DNA of 64,000 bases from Actinomycetota bacterium. GTDB taxonomy: Bacteria; Actinomycetota; Geothermincolia; Geothermincolales; RBG-13-55-18. The stretch covers positions 1 through 64,000 of the forward strand of contig JABLXL010000007.1 in NCBI GenBank assembly GCA_013178005.1. Direction: 5' to 3'. Below, in pieces: positions 32,866 through 42,700 of this stretch (position 1 is the first letter of the stretch; each line of letters begins with the position of its first letter). Below the pieces are notes generated by a model. That model saw nothing but the letters and a program-made list of their open reading frames with translations. It did not search any database and was not told where the DNA came from. The translations under genes and the position numbers were made by a program.

Positions 32866-32904
32866 GCACACGTCCTCGTTTGCTCCGCTTTTCCTGCCAT
32901 CTAC

Positions 32905-32910
32905 ATTATA
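32905..32910 (-). promoter_or_regulatory. -10 box of the FMN-binding protein gene
   Basis: TATAAT on the minus strand about 40 bases before the start codon at 32865; no clear -35. Confidence 0.35.
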
Positions 32911-33028
32911 GCCCCAAGCGTTTCTCCGCGCGGCGGGGGGGCGGCGCGGCGGGGGGAGCGGTTTCGCTCCCGCGCCGCGGGACATGATAGAATCTTTCCG
33001 CAAGGCAGGTCGAGCGGGAGGTGCGCGT

Positions 33029-33523
33029 ATGAAGGTCCTGGTAGCCTATTTCAGCCAGACCGGAAAAACCAAGTCGGTCGCGGAGGCCATCTTCGAGAGC
33101 ATCGACGGAGAGAAGGAGCTGAAAAAGCTGGATGAGGTGGATAGCCTGGAGGGATACGATCTCTCGTTCATCGGCTTCCCCATCATCGCCTTCGGACCCG
33201 CCAAGGAAGGCAAGGAGTTCCTGGAGCAGAAGGCGGCGGGAAAAAAGGTGGCTCTCTTCATCACCCATGCCGCCCCCGAGGACCAGGAGGGCGTGGAGGC
33301 CTGGTTGGACAAGTGCCGCGAGGCCGCGTCCTCGGCGGAACTGGTGGGTTTCTTCCACTGCCAGGGGGAATTGTCGGAGGCCATCGCCAATGCGCTGCTG
33401 AAGAGCGACAACCCCATGATGAGGTCCTTCGGGGAGCGCCGTTCCGAAACCATCGGCCAGCCGGACGAGACACGCCTCCAGCGCGCCCGCGAGTTCGCGC
33501 GCGAGGTTATGGACAAGCTGTAA
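33029..33523 (+). CDS. Flavodoxin family protein
   Basis: A 164-residue flavodoxin-like protein. The N-terminal FMN phosphate loop is KVLVAYFSQTGKTKSVAEAI. The LSFIGFPIIAFGPAKEG and VALFITHAA segments form the central strands. Residues around HCQGELSEAIANALLKSDNP resemble flavodoxin/NAD(P)H reductase-like proteins of anaerobes. Start at the ATG at 33029 behind GGGAGG. It is the divergent neighbour of the membrane FMN protein and probably transfers electrons in the cytoplasm. Confidence 0.88.
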   Translation: MKVLVAYFSQTGKTKSVAEAIFESIDGEKELKKLDEVDSLEGYDLSFIGFPIIAFGPAKEGKEFLEQKAAGKKVALFITHAAPEDQEGVEAWLDKCREAASSAELVGFFHCQGELSEAIANALLKSDNPMMRSFGERRSETIGQPDETRLQRAREFAREVMDKL

Positions 33524-33527
33524 GCGC

Positions 33528-36272
33528 CTAAAGGCCGCAACCTGGCGAGCAGGTGCCGCCGGCGCGGCCGGACCAGTAGGTGGAGCGCTCGCAGCATACG
33601 GGCTGGTCCGCCACCACGCGCAGGGAAAGCGAGCCCTCGTAAAGGTCGCCCACCCTGAGCGTCTTGCGGGATCGTGCGGGCACGTCCATGTTGCCGATCT
33701 TCCGTTGCCCTGCTTCCGTGAGGGCATAGACCACGGCGGTGGCATTGTCCTCACCGGGGTTGTACACGAGCAGCCAGGTGTCGAACCCGAAGGCGGTGCA
33801 CCCCTCGGGAAGGAACGTCTCTCGAGCCGGCACGGGCAGCCCGTGGCACTCATGACCCGCCCTGCCGCCCGGCGTCTCCCAGTACATGGACCGCGATGCC
33901 ACCACCGGCACCTCCGACTCCACCCGCATGGAGAGGTCACAGCCGGGCAGAAAATCGTTCACGCGCAAAGTGGCGCGGCTCCGGGGCGCCACCTTAACGA
34001 GCAGCGGATCGATCCCTCCTCCCGTGAAATCCATCCTCACCGCAACCTCCGCCGTCTCCTCCCCTGGATTGAGGAGCAGGAGCCAGGTCTCGAAACCCGA
34101 GTGGGTGGCCCCCTCGGCCAGATACCATTTATTGCCAGGTGCGGTCACGCCCATGGAGCAGGTCCCGGAGCCCCGGCCCGGGCCGTAGAGGGATACCTCG
34201 GCCACCACGGGCTCCCCCGCGCTCACTACGGTGGAGACGTTGTCCGCCGCCACCCAGTCGTTGACCCTGACGTTGACGCGCGAGCGGGCGGGCACCGCCA
34301 CCGCTCCCCGCGTCTCCCCCGACCTCTCCCCCAGGAAGCGCAGGTCAGCGACGGTATCCCGCTCCCCGGGGTTAAGGACGGTGACCCAGGTCTCGAAACC
34401 GTAATCGGTGCACCCCTCGGCCAGGTACCAATCCCGCGATCCCGCCGTGGTCCCCGTCGCGGTATGCCCTTCCCGGCGCTGGTCCCAGTACATGGCCCTC
34501 TCCACCAGGACGGGAAGATCCGAACCCACCCTCACTCCTGAGCTCTTGGCCCAGATGGTGGCGGAGGCGTTGATGGTGAGGCGCGAGTCTGCGGGGACGG
34601 TGACCGGTTCTGCGTTGCGCGGCCCTTCCTCGGTGTAGTAGGACACCTTCACCACCGCGTCCTCGTGGTTGGGATTCGCGACCAGGACCCAGGTCTCGAA
34701 GCCGTAATCGGTGCACCCCTCGGCCAGAAAGGTCTCGTAGGGCATGGGCGGGGGAACGTCGGGCCCGGAGCCCTTATATACGTTCATCACGGACTCGTCC
34801 ATGGTCACGCGCTTGCCACCGGCGACGAGCACGTCGCGGCTGGCAGCCAGCATCTGGTGAAACTGGTTGTCGCCTTCGGGGTCATGTCGCGGGTTGCCGG
34901 ATATGGGCATGAGCACGTACTTCCCGCAGTAATAGTCCAGGGCGACGGGATCCCGGCTGGCGATCAAGCGGTCCAGCCTCACCGAGCGGTCGTAGGGCGC
35001 GTTGGGCCCGCCCGAGGGGCACACCCATATGGCGTCGGAGATGTTCAGATCGGGGTAACGAGCCACCAGCATCAGCTTGGCCAGTATCCCCTCGCTCACC
35101 ATGGGGCCGTGGGGAGGGTTCTGCGTGCCCTGGTAGAGGTCCTGCACCCCCATGAAGTGCTTGAGGGCGTTGGTCACCCCGGGGCCACCGTGGTCCTTGA
35201 GCACGGGGAGGTTGATGAACTTCACCCGCTCGTTGTCGTAACCCGCGCCCGTCCACTCCCCGTGCCGCAGCGATATCCGCGTGCCGTAAACGGTGGTGAA
35301 CTTGGGGTATCCCAGCTGGATCTCCGGCACGTAGACGTAACCGTCGCGCATGTCGCCGGAATCGAACTCCCCTACCGAAATGGTCTGGATCGCGGTCCAA
35401 TCGTAAACGGAGACGCGGTGGCTGTCCGCAAACATCAGGGCCACGTCGTTGAAGGACTGCCCCCTGTCCTCGGCGTTGCAGGCGTCCGGGTTCCGGTTGT
35501 CGGGAAGGTTGTCCATGTAGGAATCCCATTGCCCGTTTTCCACTATCACCACCTCCCCGGTGAACCCGTCCGGGTGGTGCACGATGGCATTGACCAGTCC
35601 TTTGACCACGTCGGTGTTAGTTCCGCCCCGGTAACGCCATTCTCCGTTCACCTTGATGAGCACGATATCGTCGGAGGCGACGATGCCATCCGGTCCCGAG
35701 GCCTTACTTACGCCGGAGCTCCTGAAGAAATCCAGGCCGTTGCGGGCCATGACGTCTATGAGCATGTCCACCCCTCGCTCGGAGTTCACGGGGATGCCCT
35801 CGGCCACGAAGATATCCGAGGCGTCCGGGGAATCGGAGCGAAGTTCCGGAAGGGCAAGGCTGGAGGCGGCGGCCTTCATGGTGTCGGTTAAGCGAGAGCC
35901 GCCGATCCCTCCCAGGAGGGAAACCGCGAGCAGCGCCGCCAGCGAGAGGAGAAACGCTCCCTCCAGGACCCGCGTCGCGCGCCCTTGGGCCTTTATGGCC
36001 GCTCTTCCCCAAAGCCTCGCTCGCGCCTGCCCGCCCAAGCGAGCGGCGAACGGAATAACCCCGCCGCCTAAGAGAACGTAGGTGTTGGCCAGCGCCGCCC
36101 GCTGGCAGGGATACGCCAGTCGCGAGGGCTTGCGGCCGGAGCGGACGATCAGCCAGACCAGGGAGACGATGCCCAGGAGGTATGCGCTTCCCGGCAAGAG
36201 GCGTTTAACCCTCGACGCCGCCTTTATCCTCGCCGGCTTGAAAAAACGGTCTCCCCTGTCTTCAACCTTCAC
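33528..36272 (-). CDS. Membrane-anchored DUF362 protein fused to four extracellular modules
   Basis: A 914-residue protein. It has N-terminal hydrophobic segments (about 25-43, 60-80 and 103-124) and a DUF362-like domain at about 170-490 (VVIVENGQWDSYMDN, LPVLKDHGGPGVTNALKHFMG, VRLDRLIASRDPVALDYYC). Four modules of about 100 residues follow to the C-terminus. Each begins with F/YLAEGxTxxGFETWxxxxNP and ends in a VxxERxxYW-like strand, the same module family seen at the window start and in the multicopper oxidase. Start set at a GTG at 36272 behind GAGAGGG; a GTG at 36308 is possible. No ferredoxin motif, unlike the DUF362 protein at 25856. Function unknown; probably surface-exposed. Confidence 0.82.
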   Translation of the reverse strand: MKVEDRGDRFFKPARIKAASRVKRLLPGSAYLLGIVSLVWLIVRSGRKPSRLAYPCQRAALANTYVLLGGGVIPFAARLGGQARARLWGRAAIKAQGRATRVLEGAFLLSLAALLAVSLLGGIGGSRLTDTMKAAASSLALPELRSDSPDASDIFVAEGIPVNSERGVDMLIDVMARNGLDFFRSSGVSKASGPDGIVASDDIVLIKVNGEWRYRGGTNTDVVKGLVNAIVHHPDGFTGEVVIVENGQWDSYMDNLPDNRNPDACNAEDRGQSFNDVALMFADSHRVSVYDWTAIQTISVGEFDSGDMRDGYVYVPEIQLGYPKFTTVYGTRISLRHGEWTGAGYDNERVKFINLPVLKDHGGPGVTNALKHFMGVQDLYQGTQNPPHGPMVSEGILAKLMLVARYPDLNISDAIWVCPSGGPNAPYDRSVRLDRLIASRDPVALDYYCGKYVLMPISGNPRHDPEGDNQFHQMLAASRDVLVAGGKRVTMDESVMNVYKGSGPDVPPPMPYETFLAEGCTDYGFETWVLVANPNHEDAVVKVSYYTEEGPRNAEPVTVPADSRLTINASATIWAKSSGVRVGSDLPVLVERAMYWDQRREGHTATGTTAGSRDWYLAEGCTDYGFETWVTVLNPGERDTVADLRFLGERSGETRGAVAVPARSRVNVRVNDWVAADNVSTVVSAGEPVVAEVSLYGPGRGSGTCSMGVTAPGNKWYLAEGATHSGFETWLLLLNPGEETAEVAVRMDFTGGGIDPLLVKVAPRSRATLRVNDFLPGCDLSMRVESEVPVVASRSMYWETPGGRAGHECHGLPVPARETFLPEGCTAFGFDTWLLVYNPGEDNATAVVYALTEAGQRKIGNMDVPARSRKTLRVGDLYEGSLSLRVVADQPVCCERSTYWSGRAGGTCSPGCGL

Positions 36273-36475
36273 CGGGACCCTCTCTCGACGCGGACGGTCA
36301 GACCTCACCCCTGCGTCAACACAAACGGCCTGTGTGCTTGCTCTTAATTATCGCTAAACAAATCTTTTCCCTTATAGCCAGATGTCATTGACATATCCGC
36401 AACGCATCGTAGCAAGGGTAACGTCCGGGAGCCTGCATCGCGTAAGCGATTGCGCCGGAGGTTCGTATGCGTAGG

Positions 36476-39223
36476 TCAGGGGGCGTAAGTTATGTCCAGC
36501 CTAACCGTCACCACGTTGCCGGGCATGGCGGCGTCGCGGAACTGCACGAACACCCGACGCTTTCCCGGCGCTCCTTGCGCAAGGGACCAGGGCATGTTGA
36601 TAGCCTTTCCGTCCCTGCACGGCATCCACTCCGCTCCCGCGAAGTCGCGGCTGTTGGACACGCGGAAGTCCATGAGCCCGGCCCCGTCGTCGTGGGCGCG
36701 CAGGCTCAGGGAGACCTCGAGGTCGGTGGTTACGACGGCTCCTCCGTCGATCAGCGCCTCGTCCACCACCGGCTTTACCTTGTCGGTTCCCGCCACGTAC
36801 ACCCGCACCGGCACCGTGGCGCCGCCGGGGATGTCCGCCTTCACCGTCACCATCCGCAGCCCGGAATCGGTGTCGTACTGCTCCATGATGGAGCCGTTCT
36901 GAACCCCGTAATATTTACCCCCCGAGAGCCTCTTCATGGGAAACTCGATGCGGCAGCCTAAGAGACTTAGCACCGCCCCCGGCTGGTTGAGGGTGTTTTT
37001 CACCTTGCAGGTCACGTCGCTGTGAGGCCCGGTCCCGTCCAGGGGCAGCGCCTTGTTGAAGGTTCCCTCCCCGTTCACTATGGGCGGGCGCGGATATGCG
37101 GGGTTGGCGGAGCCGTCCTGCTCCATCCACTGCAGCACCGGTCGGTTGGCGCGGTACTTAGTGTAGTCGTTCACCGCCCCAGCACCCACCTGCAGTCCCG
37201 ACCAACCCGGTATGGACCACTTATCGTCCGGGTCGCCGGAGGCTCCGGGGAAACCCCACCCGGTCAGCTCTCCGCCGGACGCGGTGATGAGGCGGAAGCC
37301 GGCGTAGTCCTCGGAGGTCTTGTCCAGCAGAAGCGACTTCCCGTCCACGGGCGGCTCGGCGCCGCAGGTGTTGATGGAAACCAGCTGCCCGGTCGAATCC
37401 CCATACGGAGCCCAGTTAACGCGGTTGATCGCGTCGTTGTGGGTATGCCCGGAGGCCACGAAATCCACCTCGTGCTTGCGCAGCAGGCAAAGAAGGGCCT
37501 GCGATCCCTCTCCCTGCCCCGCCGGCATGGGGAGCAGGCCGAACTGGTTGGCGTTGTCATAGGCCTCGGGGGGAGAGCCCGCGGGGCGCAGGGGATCGTG
37601 GTGTATGAAGGCGCCCTTGAGCTCTTTTCCCTCCGCCTCGGCCCTGGCCAGCTCGGCCTCCACCCAGGCCAGCTGTCCCGTGAAACCGTCTCCGCCCGGG
37701 TCGTGCCCCCAGGGCCACGGCTGCCAGGCCCAGGGGTCGCCGCCGCCGCGGAGCTGGCCGTGCCACTTGTGGGGGAAGATGACCTTGATGGGCAGGAATA
37801 TATTGGTAAGGTCAACCAGGAAACCGTTGCGGTCATCATAGTCCTTGGCCATCTCGGGGTAGAGCCCGGTGGCTATGCCCCACACGATGGGGTTAACGCC
37901 CTCGGGGTTGAAGGGATCCGGCCCGTCCGCGTCCGCCTTGTCCCAGTCCATGCTGTTGAGGGCCAGGAAGGCTGCGTCCCCGTATTCCCAGGAATAGTAA
38001 AGGGGTCCGAAGAGGTCCTGCCAGATCTCCTGGCCGTCGTCGCGGGCCAGGGCATGCCCGTCCCAGCAGTAGCTGTCGTGGTTTCCGGGCACGCAGAACA
38101 CGGGCACGTTAAGCGCCAGCAGCTCGTCGTACCACCAGGTGTACTCGAAGCGGTACTCGCTGCCCAGCTCCCCGTTCACGTCCCCCCAGAGCCAGGTGTC
38201 CTTGGGATAGGTGCTGAAGTTCTTCTGGGCGAAGACGGAGTCGCCGGTGAAGACCACGAAGTCGGGGTCGATGAGGTTGATGGCCTGGAGCTCCTCCTGA
38301 AGGTAGATGGCCCCCTCGTTGGCCTTGCCGTCCTTGTCCAGGTCCATGGGGAAGCCCGGGTAACCCACGAAGGAGAGGTCGATGCGGCCGGGAGTTCCGG
38401 GGCGCGGTTCCCGCAACTCGAATGAATTGTAATCCAGGTTCAGCCCGTTCCTGATCTCGGGGCCGTAGACGTGGGTGTCGGTGATCTGGACGATCCTTAT
38501 GTCCTCCCCGAACTCCTCTATCACCTGCACGGCATGGGGTTGCGCGTCCTCCACGCGAAACGCGGGGTCGGCGTCGGGCGCGACGCAGCGCACGTGCAGG
38601 TCGTAGAGGTCTAGGGGGACGCTGAGGGGTATCTCCACGGTGATGTGGTCCACCTCGAATCCCGCCTGCCCGAAGACCTCCGGCCAGCGCTTGCTCGGCC
38701 CCCTGCTTACCTCCTTCACGGCCAGGCGCCGCTTGTTGACCACCCGGTGCACGGGGTTGGTGTAGGTGCCGTACGAGGGACCCTCGTAACGGTACCAGGA
38801 TGCCGGGGGGTCCTCCGCCGTGCCCGGCTCGGCGCTGCTGTAGTTCTGCACGTTGGCGGCCACGGAGGTGGTCAGCCAGACCTCCCAGTCCGCGGGATCG
38901 TCCACCTGCGAAAGCTCCGGCCTGGGCGAGCCCGCCACGCTCTTGCGCCAGTCCCACTCGATGACCAGATCCGATCCTCTTTCCCTTATGGCAGGATATC
39001 CCAGGGTGGGATAGATGAGCTGGTTGATCCTCTTGGCGACCTCCGGCAGGGAGCCCGCCGGGTTGAATCCTTGCGCCTGGCCCAGCGCCCTGGAGGGCGC
39101 TGGGGCGGCCGCCGCCAACCCGCCCAGGATCAAAGCCAGGGAGGTAACCAGGATCGCAAGAGCCTTCGCGGCGGAGGCCCTTGAACCCGTGCGGTGACGG
39201 CTCGTGGATCTGGCGGCGCTCAC
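36476..39223 (-). CDS. Secreted calcineurin-like metallophosphoesterase
   Basis: A protein of about 915 residues. A signal peptide (ALAILVTSLALILGGLAAAAPA) is followed by an N-terminal beta domain and then a calcineurin-like phosphoesterase domain. Metal-site motifs in order are QITDTHVYGP, FTGDSVFAQ, VPGNHDSYCW, AFIHHDPL and ASGHTHND. C-terminal domains look beta-rich. It probably hydrolyses phosphate mono- or diesters outside the cell. The start is uncertain: the GTG at 39223 (nine bases after GGAGAAG) gives a normal signal peptide, while ATGs at 39328 and 39412 would add 35-63 residues before it. Confidence 0.85.
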   Translation of the reverse strand: MSAARSTSRHRTGSRASAAKALAILVTSLALILGGLAAAAPAPSRALGQAQGFNPAGSLPEVAKRINQLIYPTLGYPAIRERGSDLVIEWDWRKSVAGSPRPELSQVDDPADWEVWLTTSVAANVQNYSSAEPGTAEDPPASWYRYEGPSYGTYTNPVHRVVNKRRLAVKEVSRGPSKRWPEVFGQAGFEVDHITVEIPLSVPLDLYDLHVRCVAPDADPAFRVEDAQPHAVQVIEEFGEDIRIVQITDTHVYGPEIRNGLNLDYNSFELREPRPGTPGRIDLSFVGYPGFPMDLDKDGKANEGAIYLQEELQAINLIDPDFVVFTGDSVFAQKNFSTYPKDTWLWGDVNGELGSEYRFEYTWWYDELLALNVPVFCVPGNHDSYCWDGHALARDDGQEIWQDLFGPLYYSWEYGDAAFLALNSMDWDKADADGPDPFNPEGVNPIVWGIATGLYPEMAKDYDDRNGFLVDLTNIFLPIKVIFPHKWHGQLRGGGDPWAWQPWPWGHDPGGDGFTGQLAWVEAELARAEAEGKELKGAFIHHDPLRPAGSPPEAYDNANQFGLLPMPAGQGEGSQALLCLLRKHEVDFVASGHTHNDAINRVNWAPYGDSTGQLVSINTCGAEPPVDGKSLLLDKTSEDYAGFRLITASGGELTGWGFPGASGDPDDKWSIPGWSGLQVGAGAVNDYTKYRANRPVLQWMEQDGSANPAYPRPPIVNGEGTFNKALPLDGTGPHSDVTCKVKNTLNQPGAVLSLLGCRIEFPMKRLSGGKYYGVQNGSIMEQYDTDSGLRMVTVKADIPGGATVPVRVYVAGTDKVKPVVDEALIDGGAVVTTDLEVSLSLRAHDDGAGLMDFRVSNSRDFAGAEWMPCRDGKAINMPWSLAQGAPGKRRVFVQFRDAAMPGNVVTVRLDITYAP

Positions 39224-39776
39224 AGCGCGCTTCTCCGCGCCCCCGGCAGGCCTCTCTCCTCCTCTCACGCCCCTCTCGCGACGCGGCGGGAAGTTCCCCG
39301 GCCCGGCCCGGCGCGTTTCCGCGCGCATGGCAATCGAACTCGACGAGCCGGAACCCACGTAACGGACATGATCTCTTGCGGGCCCGGAGCCCGCCCTCCC
39401 CCCAGGACGCATCCCCCATCACTCCTTCGTCAGCCGGATCCTCCCTCAACCTGGATACCATTATAGTACAGACCGCCTTGGGCTGGTTACCGAATCCTCT
39501 TTACGCTCCGACCCTCGAACGACCCCGCACAGGGCTTCCGTATAAAGGGCGGCAGCGGAGAGACCGGAACCGTCATGGGCCGAAAGGACACCTGCCCTCG
39601 GATACGTGAAGGCGGCTCCGTTAGAAACCCTCGCTCGCGGGAACAATGGGATTTCAACAGGTTACGAAACATCGGGGACGATACGGTTAGATCGTTCTTT
39701 TGAGCGCCCGGGAGCGAGCCAGCTTAGTTCGAACCTCCGCTTTCGGGATGACTCGCGTAAAAAGCGGAGGTGCGAG
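39224..39776. other. Divergent control region between phosphoesterase and multicopper oxidase
   Basis: About 550 bases; up to 190 of them may be extra N-terminal codons of the phosphoesterase. The plus-strand open frame from 39606 is not the true oxidase start. The last 45 bases form a hairpin that pairs with the oxidase ribosome site. Confidence 0.5.
39734..39770 (+). promoter_or_regulatory. Hairpin sequestering the multicopper oxidase ribosome binding site
   Basis: CCTCCGCTTT at 39734-39743 pairs perfectly with AAAGCGGAGG at 39761-39770 (10 bp, 17-base loop). The right arm contains the GGAGG of the ribosome binding site six bases before the ATG. Confidence 0.6.
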
Positions 39777-42700
39777 ATGAGAATACACAAGCTGGCGAGT
39801 TGGGTCTGCCTGCTGTTCGCGGCTACCCTTGTCCTGGGGCCGCTGCCCGCCCTTGCGGAAGGGCGGCGACGGAGCGGGGCCGCGGGGGATTCGGCGGATT
39901 TAACCTACCTCGCTCCGGAAGGGGCGCCGAACGTCACGGCCGCCGGCAGCTCGATCGCCGGGGCGCAACCAGCGGGAGCGCTTGAGACGGACGTGGAGGC
40001 GGACGGATATAGCGCGGCCCAGACAACGCCGCCCGAACAACAGGCACGCATATCCCAGGAGGAACGCGAGGCGGCGGCGGACCGCGCCAAGGCAGCGGGG
40101 CTGGATTTCAAAGCCGCCATGAACGGAGACCATGTCCTCGATCCCAATGCCACACCACACTATTTCGGTCCCTATCCCAACTATGCCCTAAGCCCCCTTC
40201 CCGAGGCCGTCACGGAAACAAAGCTGGCGGAGTTCTATTTCGCCGAGGGCACCGCGCGTCCCGGTTTCGAGCCCTATATATGCATACAGAACACCGGCGA
40301 CAGCGTCGCGGACATCAAGGTCACCTACATGCTCGGGGACGGCAACACCCAGGAGCAGGCTTTCAGCGTCCTCGGAAATTCCCGTTTTACGGTGATCGTG
40401 AAGAGCCTGCTGGGCGAGGGAGAGGACGTCGCCCACGACTTCTCGGCCAAGGTGGAATGCACCAACGGCCGGTATATAGTGGCCGAGCGCCCCATGTACT
40501 TCAACTACAAGGGGGCCTGGACCGGGGGCCACGACGTGGTGGGCGCCACGGCCCCTGCACCGGCCTTCTACTTCGCCGAGGGCACCACCCGCCCGAACTT
40601 CGAGCCCTACATCTGCATCCAGAACCCGGGGGACACGGACGCAGCGGTCACCATCACTTACATGCAGGGAGACGGCTCGGTGCAGCAGCAGTCCTTCGAC
40701 GTCATGGGCAACTCCCGCTACACCGTCAACGTCAAGGATTTCCTGGGAGAGGGCGAGGACGCCTCCCACGATTTCTCTGCCAAGGTGGAATGCACCAACG
40801 GCCAGGACATCGTGGCCGAGCGCCCCATGTACTTCAACTACAAGGGGGCCTGGACCGGGGGCCACGACGTGGTGGGCGCCACGGCCCCCGCGCAGACGTT
40901 CTACTTCGCCGAGGGCACCACCCGCCCGGACTTCGACCCTTATATCTGCATTCAGAACCCGGGGGATGCGGACGCGGAGGTAACCATCACCTACATGCTG
41001 GGGGACGGTTCACTGGCAACCCAGCTCCTGACCGTGCCCGCGCACTCACGCGCCACGGCGCAGCCGCGCGATAAGCTGGGCACCGGCGAGGACGTCGCCC
41101 ACGATTTCTCGGCCAAGGTGGAATGCACCAACGGCCAGGACATCGTGGCCGAGCGCCCCATGTACTTCAACTACAAGGGGGCCTGGACCGGGGGCCACGA
41201 CGTGGTGGGCGCCACGGCCCCCAACACCGCTTACTATTTCGCCGAGGGCACCACGCGCTCCGATTTCGACCCCTACCTGTGCATCCAGAACCCCGGCCTC
41301 GTGGATGCCGAGGTGGCTATCACCTACATGAAAGGCGATGGCACTAACGCCGTCCAGAACGTGAAGGTTGGCAAGGGCTCGCGCGTCACGGTCACGCCGC
41401 GGACTGTGCTGGGCACGGGCGAGGACATCGCCCACGACTTCTCCGCCGTGGTGGAATGCACCAACGGGCAACAGATCGTCGCAGAGCGCCCCATGTACTT
41501 CAACTACCAGGGGGCCTGGACGGGAGGGCACAACGTGGTGGGCTTCTCCTTCGAGACCGTGATCAGCGTCACCGAGGGCACGGGGATGAGGAAGTTCGTG
41601 GATAAATTGCCCGGCATAGGCGCGGCCAATGCCAACAACCTGGGGCAATACGTCCCCGTGGCTGTGCCCGACAGGACAACCTACCCAGGATCGGACTATT
41701 ACGAGATCGAGCTGGGCCAGTACACCGAGCAGCTCCATTCCGACCTGCCGCCCACCACCCTGCGGGGCTACCGGCAGACCAACACCAACGACCCCAAGGT
41801 GAAGAAGTTCACTTACACGGGCCCCATGATCGTCGCCCAGAAGGATCGCCCGGTGCGCATAAAGTTCACCAACAACCTGCCCACGGGAGAGGGCGGGGAT
41901 CTTTTCCTGCCCGTGGATCCCACGGTGATGGGGGCGGGGATGGGACCCGATGGCATGAGCATGTACACCGAGAACCGCGCCACCATCCACCTGCACGGCG
42001 GCTATACGCCCTGGATCAGCGACGGCACCCCCCACCAGTGGATAACCCCCGCGGGGGAGAGCACCCCTTATCCCAAGGGCGTCAGCGTGCAGTACGTGCC
42101 CGACATGTGGTTCGACGCCGGTGGCAACCCGGTGCCGGAGGGCACGCCGGGGGCCTCAAACGACCCTGGCCCGGGCTCCATGACCTTCTACTACACCAAC
42201 CAGCAGAGCGCGCGCCTGATGTTCTACCATGACCACGCCTTCGGCATAACGCGTCTTAACGTTTACGCAGGCGAGGCCTCTCTCTACATGCTGCAGGACC
42301 CCGTGGAGCAGGACCTGGTGAACCAGGGGATCATACCCAAGGACCAGATACCCCTCATGGTGCAGGACAAGACCTTCGTGCCCGACGACATGCAGCTCGC
42401 CATGCAGGACCCCACCTGGAACAAAGAGAAGTGGGGCGGGAAGGGCAACCTCTGGCTGCCCCATGTATATATGCCGAACCAGAACCCCGCCGACCCAGGT
42501 GGGCTCAACGCCTTCGGACGCTGGTCCTACGGGCCTTGGTTCTGGCCGCCCACGCAGAACATCGCCCACGGGCCGGTGCCCAACCCCTACTACGACCCGG
42601 TTAACGCGCCCTGGGAGCCTCCCGAGATACCAGGGACCCCCAACCCCTCCATGGCCATGGAATCCTTTATGGACACCCCGGTGGTCAACGGCACCGCCTA

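Noticed and set aside
39606-39776. Longer N-terminus of the multicopper oxidase
   Set aside because: A strong ribosome site and a standard signal peptide begin at 39777; the upstream part covers the hairpin and lacks a start signal.
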